From: Betaproteobacteria bacterium
GTDB lineage: Bacteria > Pseudomonadota > Gammaproteobacteria > Burkholderiales > CAIKXV01
DNA: 64,000 nucleotides
Direction of reading: 5' to 3'
NCBI GenBank assembly: GCA_947458265.1
Contig: CANGYF010000007.1
Coordinates: forward strand, 1-64,000
Shown: one piece after another, positions 29,932-39,260 of the stretch
How positions within the stretch are numbered: position 1 is the first letter of the stretch
How the letters are laid out: each line of letters opens with the position of its first letter
Position numbers and translations under genes: made by a program
The notes under the pieces: generated by a model
What the model was told of the DNA's origin: nothing
The model's database searches: none
What the model saw: only the letters and a program-made list of their open reading frames with translations

Positions 29932-30909
29932 TCAGAGATTGAAGGCGTCGGGATTGAGCAGGTTCGGCGGACGCTCGCCCGCCAGCGCAGCCAGTGCATT
30001 GCGCGCGGCGAGCATCGCCATCGCACGCCGGGTCGCCACGGACGAGCTGGCGATATGCGGCGCGAGCACCACGTTGTCGAGTTCGAGGAAGTCGCGGTCG
30101 AAGGCCGGCTCGCCTTCGAACACGTCGATGCCGGCGCCGGCGATGGTGCGCTGGCGCAGGGCTTCGACCAGCGCACGGTCGTCGACGACCCCGCCGCGGG
30201 CGGTGTTGACCAGGATGGCACCGGGCTTCATGCGCGCCAGTTCGGCTGCACCGATCAGGTGGTGCGTGGCCGGCGAATACGGGACCATCAGCACCACGAA
30301 ATCGGCCGCCGCCAGAAGTTCGTCGCGCGCGACCCAGCGCGCGTTCAGGCTGCGCTCGGTCGCCTCGTCGAGGCGGCTGCGGTTGCAGTAGAGCACCTGC
30401 ATCGAGAACCCGAGCGCGCGCCGGGCGATGGCCTGACCGATGCGGCCCATGCCGATGATGCCGAGCGTCGCATGGTGCACATCGGTGCCCAGCAACTGCT
30501 TGAGCTGCCAGCCGGTCCAGCGACCGTCGCGCAGGTAGCGCTCGGCCTCGGTGACCCGTCGCGCGGCACCGAGCATCAGTGCCCAGGCGAAATCGGCCGT
30601 GGTCTCGTCCAGCACCCCGGGCGTGTTGGTCGCCATCACCCGGCGCGCACTGCAGGCGGCGAGATCGATGTTGTTGTGCCCGACCGCGATGTTGGCCACC
30701 ACCTTGAGCCGCGGGCACCGTTCGAGCAGCGCCGCATCGACGCGGTCGGTCAGCGCGCACACCAGTGCGTCGGCGTCGGCAGCGCGGGCCGCCAGTTCAC
30801 CCGCGTCAAGCTGCACGTCGGACTGGTTGTCGACGACCGTCGCGCCGGCTCGCAGGCGATCCAGCACATCGTCGAACACCCCCCGCGTCACCACCACCTT
30901 GTGAGTCAT
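29932..30909 (-). CDS. D-2-hydroxyacid dehydrogenase (glyoxylate/hydroxypyruvate reductase-like)
   Basis: A 325-residue NAD(P)-dependent D-isomer-specific dehydrogenase. The cofactor motif is GIIGMGRIGQAIA (about 150-162), the catalytic Arg is in NTARGGVVDD, Glu in FEGEP and His in APHIASSS. The motif VGHNNIDL in the N-terminal half is typical of glycerate and glyoxylate reductases. ATG 30909. The product is cytoplasmic, unlike the exported kelch protein encoded just downstream. Confidence 0.9.
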   Translation of the reverse strand: MTHKVVVTRGVFDDVLDRLRAGATVVDNQSDVQLDAGELAARAADADALVCALTDRVDAALLERCPRLKVVANIAVGHNNIDLAACSARRVMATNTPGVLDETTADFAWALMLGAARRVTEAERYLRDGRWTGWQLKQLLGTDVHHATLGIIGMGRIGQAIARRALGFSMQVLYCNRSRLDEATERSLNARWVARDELLAAADFVVLMVPYSPATHHLIGAAELARMKPGAILVNTARGGVVDDRALVEALRQRTIAGAGIDVFEGEPAFDRDFLELDNVVLAPHIASSSVATRRAMAMLAARNALAALAGERPPNLLNPDAFNL

Positions 30910-31020
30910 TCCGCCATCCTGTCGTCTGCACGCCGTGCGAACTATATAGCAGGCAGCGCCCTTCGATCCCGGCCAGGGAGCCGCTGGACTCCGGGGTGGA
31001 TCCCGCGGCTGGCGCTTTCG

Positions 31021-32322
31021 CTACTGCGCTGACGGTACGTTCACGGCCGCTGGATCGACCGGTACCGCGAGGGCGATCGGTACCGGCGCTGCATCGCTGC
31101 GCCGGTGCGGCTCGTGCGGATGCCATCCCAGCACCAGCAGCATCACCGTGAAGCCGACGACATAGCCCAGCGCCACATGCCAGCCATGGCGTACCCAGGC
31201 GACGACCGAACGCGCCTGCGGGAACTGGTTGGACAGCGCGACGCCGGCCGTCGAGCCGAACCAGAGCATCGATCCGCCAAAGCCGACGGCGAATGCCAGG
31301 AAGCCCCAGTCGTAGCCGCCCTGCTCCAGCGCGAGCTTGGTGAGCGGTATGTTGTCGAACACCGAGGACACGAAACCCAGCCCGAACGCGGTCTGCCAGC
31401 TCGCCACCGGCAGGTGCTCGACCGGCATCAGCGACGCACACAGCACCAGCGACAGCAGGAACACCGCGCCTTTCGCCGCCTCGGGCACGACACTCCAGTC
31501 GGGCCGCCGCAGCAGCGAGCAGAGCAGGATGGCAACGAACACCGCGGTGCCGATGAACGGGAAGCGGTCGGCGAGCTCGACATGCCACAGGTTGACGTAG
31601 ACGTTCGTGCCGATGGCGGCGACCAGGATGAAGGCGACCATGCCCAGGCACACCCAGTCGATCCGTACGCCAGGCTCGACATCGGCGGCGATCGGCTGGT
31701 GGCGATGCTGCTGCAGCGCAGCCGGGATGCCGAACACCACCAGCGCCACCACGGCGGCGACATAGGCATGCAGGACATCGCGCGGGTCGACGCCATCGAT
31801 CCACATCATGGTGGTCGTGGTGTCGCCGACCACGCTGCCGGAACCGCCCGCATTCGAGGCGGCCACGATCGCAGCAAGGTAGCCGATGTGCACCCGCCCC
31901 TTGAACACGCTGGCGGCGACGGTGCCACCGATGATCGCCGCCGCGATATTGTCGAGGAAGCTCGACAGCACGAAGATCAGCACCAGCAGCACGAAGGCGC
32001 CCTTCCAGTCGTCGGGCAGGAAACGCGGCAGCATGGCGGGTACCCGGCTCGCATCGAAGAAGCGGGCGAGCAGCCCGAACCCGACCAGCAGCATCAGCAG
32101 GTTGGCGAGCAGCACCCACTCATGGCCCAGGTGCGCCATCAGGCCCGGCAGCCCCGGTCCATCCGGGAATCCGGCATACCCGAACTTGTAGGCACCGATC
32201 ACCGCGAGGCCGGTGAGCGCCACCTTCAGCGTATGTGCATGGAACAACGCGACGCCGAGCAGCGTGCAGGCAAACAGCAGGAACTCGACCGGGATGCCGA
32301 GCAGGGTCAGGGTCTGGGTCAC
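31021..32322 (-). CDS. NhaD/citrate-type ion transporter
   Basis: A 433-residue integral membrane protein with about eleven hydrophobic helices, a member of the ArsB/NhaD ion-transporter superfamily. Signature segments are FLDNIAAAIIGGTVA (about 122-136), SNAGGSGSVVGDTTTTMMW (about 156-174) and VFDNIPLTKLAL (about 333-344), where the Asn/Asp residues usually bind Na+. It may be a Na+/H+ antiporter or a citrate-family carrier. The start is GTG 32322, with a duplicated GTGACCCA just upstream. Confidence 0.82.
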   Translation of the reverse strand: MTQTLTLLGIPVEFLLFACTLLGVALFHAHTLKVALTGLAVIGAYKFGYAGFPDGPGLPGLMAHLGHEWVLLANLLMLLVGFGLLARFFDASRVPAMLPRFLPDDWKGAFVLLVLIFVLSSFLDNIAAAIIGGTVAASVFKGRVHIGYLAAIVAASNAGGSGSVVGDTTTTMMWIDGVDPRDVLHAYVAAVVALVVFGIPAALQQHRHQPIAADVEPGVRIDWVCLGMVAFILVAAIGTNVYVNLWHVELADRFPFIGTAVFVAILLCSLLRRPDWSVVPEAAKGAVFLLSLVLCASLMPVEHLPVASWQTAFGLGFVSSVFDNIPLTKLALEQGGYDWGFLAFAVGFGGSMLWFGSTAGVALSNQFPQARSVVAWVRHGWHVALGYVVGFTVMLLVLGWHPHEPHRRSDAAPVPIALAVPVDPAAVNVPSAQ

Positions 32323-32396
32323 TGGGTCACTCGATCAGGGCAATACGAGCCGCCACCGGGCACGCGACCGGCTTGCCGCCGGCGCACCCGGTGCAG

Positions 32397-33137
32397 CTAG
32401 TTGAGGGAAGCGCTGGCTCCGCAGCATTGCGAGAAGCGGCGACCACTGCAGCAGGGACAGGGGTCAGCCGGCTTCAGCCGCGGCGGCTTGCGCACTGGCG
32501 CGCGGGCATCCGGATCGGTGCCGCGCTGATGCCAGAACTGGTGCAGTTCGAGCGTGACATCGGGCAGTTGCTCGATCAGAGCCTCTACCTGCGGCACCGA
32601 CAGCGGCTGTTCCACGATCTCGCGGTCGTCGGCATGGGCCAGCGTGACGATCGGCGTCAGCGATTCGGACGCATCTTCGTCGTCGAACGCTTCCTGCCAA
32701 TCGTCGGCATGCACGCCGACCGCACGCATGAAACCGATCGCCCACGTACTTCCCGGCACCAGTTCCTGCGCCCGTTCTGCCGGAGCAGTGGACGTCCCCG
32801 CCTTGTACTCGAACAGGATCGGCATCGTCGGCATGTCCGCATGCAGCGTCCAGGCGATGGTCTCCCAATGGCGGTCGAGCAGTTCCAGGATGCGACGGCA
32901 CTGCGCCGCCGAGCCGAAGCGCACCGGGCGCCGGCCGTCCTCGGTATCACCCCAGACCAGCGACAGCCACTCGCTGGCGCCGACCACCACCGGGCTGCAC
33001 ACCAGCCCGGTGATGAAGCCGTCGAGTTCCTCGAGGTCCATCGAGTCTTCCGGCGTCGCACTCGACAGCAGGAAGCGGTCAAGCTCGTCGAGTTCGCTCT
33101 CGGTGAGCGGATCTACACGGGGCTTGCGGGCGGCCAT
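32397..33137 (-). CDS. UPF0149 (YecA-type) protein with C-terminal SEC-C zinc motif
   Basis: A 246-residue cytoplasmic protein. The UPF0149 domain (about 10-190) contains SMDLEELDGFITGLVCSP, typical of the YgfB/YecA family. The C terminus has a SEC-C motif CPCCSGRRFSQCCG, which keeps the CxCx8CC zinc pattern although the usual Gly after the second Cys is Cys here. SEC-C motifs bind zinc and can contact SecB or ribosomes. The role here is unknown. ATG 33137. Confidence 0.87.
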   Translation of the reverse strand: MAARKPRVDPLTESELDELDRFLLSSATPEDSMDLEELDGFITGLVCSPVVVGASEWLSLVWGDTEDGRRPVRFGSAAQCRRILELLDRHWETIAWTLHADMPTMPILFEYKAGTSTAPAERAQELVPGSTWAIGFMRAVGVHADDWQEAFDDEDASESLTPIVTLAHADDREIVEQPLSVPQVEALIEQLPDVTLELHQFWHQRGTDPDARAPVRKPPRLKPADPCPCCSGRRFSQCCGASASLN

Positions 33138-33165
33138 CGGCGGTGACGGGGGAGCGAAAGCGGTG

Positions 33166-33594
33166 CTACTTGATCAGCGTGACCGGGACGGCCGCTGCGT
33201 GGATCACCTGCGTGGCGACCGAGCCCAGCACCAGGCCGGTAACGCCGCCGAGCCCGCGGGTGCCCATCACGACGCTGTCGCATCCGTTCTGCGCGGCGAA
33301 GTCGGCGATCGACTGGCCGATCGGACCGAGCAGGATATGCGGCGTGTAGGCGATCTTCGCTGCATCGAGCGCGTTGCGCGCCGAGGCGAGGCACTTGTCG
33401 CCCTCCTCGCGCTGGTAGGTCTCGATCGCCTGGTCGCCGACGAAGCTACGGATGCCGGCGGTTTTGATGGCCGGTTGCACGGTCACCACCTCGAGCCGGG
33501 CCGGCTTGTTCATTGCCGAGATCACGTCGATCACCCAGCGCACTGCACGATCCGAACATTCGGAACCGTCGACAGCCAACAGCACCTTATCCAT
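33166..33594 (-). CDS. Universal stress protein A
   Basis: A 142-residue single-domain UspA protein, with the N-terminal strand KVLLAVDGSE and the C-terminal ATP-binding motif GTRGLGGVTGLVLGSVATQV (G-2x-G-9x-G-S pattern). ATP binding is likely. AGGAGA lies 7 nt before ATG 33594. A second Usp gene is upstream on the same strand (112-bp gap with a GC-rich hairpin CGCCCT/AGGGCG). Confidence 0.92.
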   Translation of the reverse strand: MDKVLLAVDGSECSDRAVRWVIDVISAMNKPARLEVVTVQPAIKTAGIRSFVGDQAIETYQREEGDKCLASARNALDAAKIAYTPHILLGPIGQSIADFAAQNGCDSVVMGTRGLGGVTGLVLGSVATQVIHAAAVPVTLIK

Positions 33595-33706
33595 CTGAGT
33601 CTCCTGTTGCTGCGCCCTGCGGGCAGGGCGGTGAAGCGATTACATGGCCGCCAGCTGCGGCACGCGCCTGCGCCACCGCCCGCTCGCCGTCCCCGGCTGG
33701 CGCCGG

Positions 33707-34108
33707 TCAGCGAACCAGGAGGATCGGCACGTTCGACGACTCGATCACATGCTTCGCGACCGAACCCACCAGGACGGTGTTCACCCAGCCAAGGCCCTTC
33801 GTGCCGAGCACGATCAGTTCGAAGCCACCAGCGTCGGCGAACTCGCAGATTCTAACGCCGGCGGGCCCCATTGCGATATGGGTGACATAAGGAATACCGG
33901 CCGCATCGAGCTTGGCCCGGGCCGATTTCATCGATGCCTCGCCGTAGGACTGCAGGTGCATGGCCTGCGCCTCTATGCTCATGAACGGCTGCACCTGGAT
34001 CACCGTCACCTCGAACGGCGCGCCGCTGCGCCCGAGCGCGACCAGCCGTTCGGTCGCGCGATCGGACACTTCCGAACCATCGACTGCCAGCAGTACCTTG
34101 ATCGACAT
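33707..34108 (-). CDS. Universal stress protein B
   Basis: A 133-residue UspA-domain protein, starting IKVLLAVDGSEVSD and ending with the nucleotide-binding motif GTKGLGWVNTVLVGSVAKHV. It shares the general fold with the neighbouring Usp but is clearly divergent. ATG 34108 has GGGAGG 6 nt upstream, so the longer upstream frame is not needed. An FNR-type site and a matching -10 lie upstream, suggesting oxygen-limited expression. Confidence 0.92.
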   Translation of the reverse strand: MSIKVLLAVDGSEVSDRATERLVALGRSGAPFEVTVIQVQPFMSIEAQAMHLQSYGEASMKSARAKLDAAGIPYVTHIAMGPAGVRICEFADAGGFELIVLGTKGLGWVNTVLVGSVAKHVIESSNVPILLVR

Positions 34109-34179
34109 CGCATCCTCCCTTGGATGGCCGCCCGGCATACACCCCTGCATGCCCGCATCGCCACGGTTATGAGGACTCG

Positions 34180-34222
34180 ACTGTAGTGCCGCCAATCCTT
34201 ACGGGATATTGACGAAGATCAA
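34180..34222 (-). promoter_or_regulatory. Probable FNR/Anr-dependent class II promoter of the usp pair
   Basis: TTGAC-GAAG-ATCAA (34209-34222) matches the FNR box TTGAT-N4-ATCAA at nine of ten positions. On the minus strand TACAGT (34180-34185) is a plausible -10; transcription would start near 34173, placing the site centre at about -42, the class II position. Usp genes are known FNR/Anr targets in other proteobacteria. Confidence 0.55.
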
Positions 34223-34249
34223 GGTCGATGCAGATCGTGGTCGGCCCGC

Positions 34250-35758
<1,509 letters not shown>

Positions 35759-36122
35759 CGGCGGACTCGCTCGAGGCATGGAGGGGGCCCGCGCCACGGG
35801 CACGGGCCGAAGGCTGAAAGTATAACCGCCACCGCCCATCCCACTGGCGCACCGGCAGCCGGAGCCGGGCGGGCAGTGCCTGTCCTGCCAAGGTCAAGGC
35901 GCGGCCGCCAGCGCCGATATCAGGACCATCCTGCGTGCCGATCGGTACCCGTGCGGCCGCAAGGCCTGCGCCGGCGCCCTGCTTTCCCTCGTTCCCCTCT
36001 TTCCCCTCCCTCCCTGGAAAGCCCCACCTCATGAGCGACAAGCGCTGCAACCGTCCACGCGTGCCCCGGCTGCGCGGCTGCCACCAGTCCGAAGTACGAA
36101 GTGCAGGCTGGAGCCACCGACC
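35759..36122. other. 364-bp intergenic region with a polypyrimidine tract
   Basis: This lies between the divergent mmsA and glycine-rich-domain genes. On the minus strand TATACT (35819-35824) could be the mmsA -10, without a good -35. A strand-asymmetric run of C and T spans about 35978-36016 (pieces such as TTTCCCTCGTTCCCC and TTTCCCCTCCCTCCC), ending 106 bp before the plus-strand gene. No convincing ORF. Confidence 0.5.
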
Positions 36123-36827
36123 ATGAGCGTCTGGCTGATGCTGCTCGCGGCCGGGCTCGGCCTGGCGCTGCTGGTTGTCTACACGCTGTGGCGCCAGCAG
36201 GTACGCGCCGCCTTCATCCGGGAAACCCTGCTGCCACCGGGACTGCTGGACACCCTGGTCGAGCCGTTTCCCCACCTTGGACTGAAGGAGCGGCAACTGG
36301 TGGCACGCGGCCTGCGCAAGTTCTTTCTCGCACAGCTGAAGGCCGGGCGGCAACCGGTGGCCATGCCGTCGCGCGTGGTCGGTGCCCTCTGGTCGTCCTT
36401 TGCGCGGCGCGGTGCGGCGTACGACGCCTACTGCCGCCAGGCGCTCGGACGCACCCTGCCGCCCAGCGCCCCGGTGGCACTGTCGGCCGAGCGGGAAGCC
36501 AATGCCGCGCTGCGCCGCTGCTGGTGGCACTGCTGCCGCGAAGAGAACCTGGACCCTGCGGCGCCGACGCGGGTGCCACTCCTGTTCGCCCTCGATTCGA
36601 AGCTCAGGATAGCGAACGGCCACTTCTACTTCGTCGACCAGGCCGCCCGCCTGCAACGCCTGCGCAAGGATCACGGCGGCGACGGGGGCGGCGGCGATTT
36701 CACCTACGAACACGAGCGCAGCTGGACGTCGGACGACCTGCGCGACACGTCGTGGGACGGCGGCACCGACGGCTTCGGCGACAGTGGCGGGGGCGACGGT
36801 GGCGGGGACGGCGGCGGCGGCGACTGA
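36123..36827 (+). CDS. Membrane-anchored glycine-rich-domain (DUF1399-like) protein
   Basis: A 234-residue protein with one N-terminal membrane helix (about 3-23). The middle part has MPSRVVGALWSSF followed by YDAYCRQALGRTLPP, which resembles the conserved core of bacterial glycine-rich domain (GRDP/DUF1399-like) proteins, although the family's usual LW-H is replaced by WSS. The tail is a run of Gly and Asp (about 198-234). Function is unknown. ATG 36123 follows GGAG by about 9 nt. It is convergent with the SLC13 gene. Confidence 0.6.
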   Translation: MSVWLMLLAAGLGLALLVVYTLWRQQVRAAFIRETLLPPGLLDTLVEPFPHLGLKERQLVARGLRKFFLAQLKAGRQPVAMPSRVVGALWSSFARRGAAYDAYCRQALGRTLPPSAPVALSAEREANAALRRCWWHCCREENLDPAAPTRVPLLFALDSKLRIANGHFYFVDQAARLQRLRKDHGGDGGGGDFTYEHERSWTSDDLRDTSWDGGTDGFGDSGGGDGGGDGGGGD

Positions 36828-36876
36828 AGCCCGCGCGCGACCGGTCGCTGCCCTGCCCCGGCCACAAGCCGCGCGT

Positions 36877-39210
36877 TCAGGTGCCGACGAGCCCCATCAT
36901 CCGCCACACCGGGACCGACAGCGCGATCGACACCAGCACCAGGAGCCCCCAGAGCCAGGCCAGCGCACGCGCATGGCGGTGCGAGAAGCACTCGCCGGAA
37001 CCGTGGTAGAGCGCGAGGTAGACCGTGCTCTGGTACGGCAGGAACCAGACCTGGGTCGAGACCAGCGCGACCAGCGCGACCAGGAACGGATGCACCTGGG
37101 CGGCACCGGCGGCCGGCAGCGCGACCAGCGTGAGCAGGGGTGCCGCTGCCTGCCAGCGAACGATGAACGACAGGCAGAAGCCGACCAGCGCCAGCAACAG
37201 GCAGAACGACAGGCTGCCCAGGGCCATCGACTGGATCAGACCGGCCAGACGCGCGCCGAGCCAGGTACCGACGCCGAGCGTGTTGAACACGGTGGCGAGG
37301 CTGGAGATCGCCCCGAAGAACAGCAGGAACGGCCAGTTCACGCCGGTGCGCACCATGGTCGTGTCGAGGGCGCGACCCAGCGCCAGCATCACCAGTGCCC
37401 CGACGCCCAGCCATGCGCCGTTGATGCCGTGCCACGGCTCGGTCAGGAAGCCCGCGATCAGGCCGACCAGCACCGCGAGGCAGAGCTTCTCGTCGGCGCG
37501 CATCGGCCCCAACACCGCACGCTGCAGCGCGAGCCTGTCGCCCGGGTTCTCGGCTGCAGTCGTCGGCCGGTACAGCCAGACCACCGCGGAAAGCCCGCCG
37601 GCGAACAGCAGCAGGTGCAACGGCAGCGCGGCGATGAACCAGCCGGCGAAGCCGAACTCACCGCGTACCGCGTCGGGAAGCAGGCCGTGCACCAGCAGGC
37701 CGACCGAGGAGCCGGTGAGGAACAGCCCTGCCATCTGCCCGAAGCCGATCAGTGCCGCCAGTGCGAGGCCGGTCGCGGCGCGGCCGCCCGGTTCGAAGCC
37801 GAGCGCCTCCGCGATCTCGCGCACCATCGGTGCGGCCAGCGCGGTGCGGCTGGTGGCGTTGGGCAGCGTCGGCGTGACCGCGGTGCCGACCAGCCCCAGC
37901 GTGATGCAGCGGCTGGCGAAGCCGGCGGGCCTGCGGCCGAGTGCAGCCAGCGCCACACGGTACATCAGCCCGGTATTGCCGACCGCGACCCCGACCGCCA
38001 GCACGGCGAGCACCAGAATCCAGGGCTGGCTCGCGAACCCGTCCAGTGCAACCCGCGGTGCGACCAGGCCGGTGACCACCCAGGAGGCGACCAGTGCCAG
38101 CGCGATCACTTCCTCTGCCAGCGCTTCGGTCGCGAACAGGATGGCCGCGGCGACCACCGTGAGCAGGGCCTGCCAGCCCGCCGGGCTCAACCCGTCCGGA
38201 GGGGTCATCGTCCACAGGCTCAACGGCAGCAGCGCGAGCAGCAGCCCGGCCAGCCGGCGCAGCGGCAGCGGCCGGCGCACCGGCAGGACAGGCTCGGGCG
38301 CACCCGGGTCCGCGGCGGCCCCGGACGCTGCATCCGCGCTCGACGGCTCGAGTTCGCCCGGCGAGCGCACGGCAGCGGTGCTGCGCACACGCATCCGGGC
38401 AGCATCGCTCTCGGCCCCGGCGGCGCGGTATGCGGCAGCGGCCGGATTGCGCTGGCCCAGTTGCTCGAGTTCGGCGGCGACCGCGCAGACGCGCGCGGCG
38501 AGCGCGGTATGCCGATGCTCGGCCTGAAGACCGCGCTGCAGCGACCGGGCGATCGCCACCGGCACCCGGTAGCCATCGGGCTCGTCGCGCAGCAGAGGCG
38601 ACTGGCGCGCAAGCGAGGCCAGGCGGATGCGCGCGCGGTCCTCGTCGACGCAAGCCAGCCGTGCCAGGACCGCCAGCGGCGCTCGTTCGAACAGGGCGGC
38701 CGCCTCGACCAGGTCGCGCTGGCCGGGATCGAGTTCGCGCAGGCGCCCCGCCACCCAGGTATCGACCTCGCGCTGCAGTTCCCCCAGTGCGCGCCGCGTA
38801 CGCGCAAGGTCCATCCCGATGGCGGCGCTCAGGTGCAGCATCAGGTCGGGCTCGCCGCGCAGCAGCGCATCGAAGCGCACGCGCGGCAGCATCCAGACGC
38901 GTACCGCGGTCACCGACACCACGCTCGCCGAGCGCGGCTCGTCGGTCAGCAGCGACAGCTGGCCGAAGCTCTCGTACGGCACGATACGGTCGATCGCAGA
39001 CCCGGACACCCGCCGCTCTGCGACGCCCTCGCGCATGATGTACAGACCATCGCCCTCGCCACCGGCCTCGAACACGACCGAGCCGGCATCGAACCAGCGT
39101 TCTTCGAGCACGCCCGCGAGCTTCGCCAGGTCGACCGGATCGAGCCCGGCGAACATCGGTACGGCAGCCAGCGCCTGTGCCGCAGCGAGCGATTCCTGGC
39201 CTTCGCTCAC
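36877..39210 (-). CDS. SLC13/DASS-type anion transporter fused to an N-terminal cyclic-nucleotide-binding domain
   Basis: A 777-residue three-part protein. Residues about 18-130 form a cNMP-binding domain (GEGDGLYIMREGVAE, FGQLSLLTDEPRSASV). Residues about 150-215 form a helical, winged-helix-like segment similar to those of STAND ATPases. Residues about 310-777 form a DASS/SLC13 transporter with eleven or so helices; the PNATSRTALA and LTGSSVGLLV hairpins carry the SNT-type substrate/Na+ motifs. It probably carries dicarboxylate or sulfate under control of a cytoplasmic ligand. Start is GTG 39210 with no ribosome-binding site; the TGA of a 17-codon ORF overlaps it. Confidence 0.88.
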   Translation of the reverse strand: MSEGQESLAAAQALAAVPMFAGLDPVDLAKLAGVLEERWFDAGSVVFEAGGEGDGLYIMREGVAERRVSGSAIDRIVPYESFGQLSLLTDEPRSASVVSVTAVRVWMLPRVRFDALLRGEPDLMLHLSAAIGMDLARTRRALGELQREVDTWVAGRLRELDPGQRDLVEAAALFERAPLAVLARLACVDEDRARIRLASLARQSPLLRDEPDGYRVPVAIARSLQRGLQAEHRHTALAARVCAVAAELEQLGQRNPAAAAYRAAGAESDAARMRVRSTAAVRSPGELEPSSADAASGAAADPGAPEPVLPVRRPLPLRRLAGLLLALLPLSLWTMTPPDGLSPAGWQALLTVVAAAILFATEALAEEVIALALVASWVVTGLVAPRVALDGFASQPWILVLAVLAVGVAVGNTGLMYRVALAALGRRPAGFASRCITLGLVGTAVTPTLPNATSRTALAAPMVREIAEALGFEPGGRAATGLALAALIGFGQMAGLFLTGSSVGLLVHGLLPDAVRGEFGFAGWFIAALPLHLLLFAGGLSAVVWLYRPTTAAENPGDRLALQRAVLGPMRADEKLCLAVLVGLIAGFLTEPWHGINGAWLGVGALVMLALGRALDTTMVRTGVNWPFLLFFGAISSLATVFNTLGVGTWLGARLAGLIQSMALGSLSFCLLLALVGFCLSFIVRWQAAAPLLTLVALPAAGAAQVHPFLVALVALVSTQVWFLPYQSTVYLALYHGSGECFSHRHARALAWLWGLLVLVSIALSVPVWRMMGLVGT

Positions 39211-39260
39211 CGGCGCATCCGGTGGCGGCGGGTGCGGCGCGCGAGGCCAGGTCGGGTCAT
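39207..39260 (-). CDS. Arg-rich 17-residue micro-ORF linking the trypsin-like gene and the SLC13 gene
   Basis: The frame reads MTRPGLARRTRRHRMRR and stop. Its ATG overlaps the TGA of the trypsin-like gene (ATGA), and its own TGA overlaps the GTG start of the transporter gene (GTGA). A good ribosome-binding site, GGAAGG, lies 7 nt before its ATG, while the transporter start has none. Translation could couple the two genes. The peptide is strongly basic (eight Arg). Whether it has a function of its own is unknown. Confidence 0.5.
   Translation of the reverse strand: MTRPGLARRTRRHRMRR

Noticed and set aside
35978-36016. Polypyrimidine tract as a triplex-forming or regulatory element
   Set aside because: The strand asymmetry is clear but the run is interrupted and lacks mirror symmetry. 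It is noted as a feature only.
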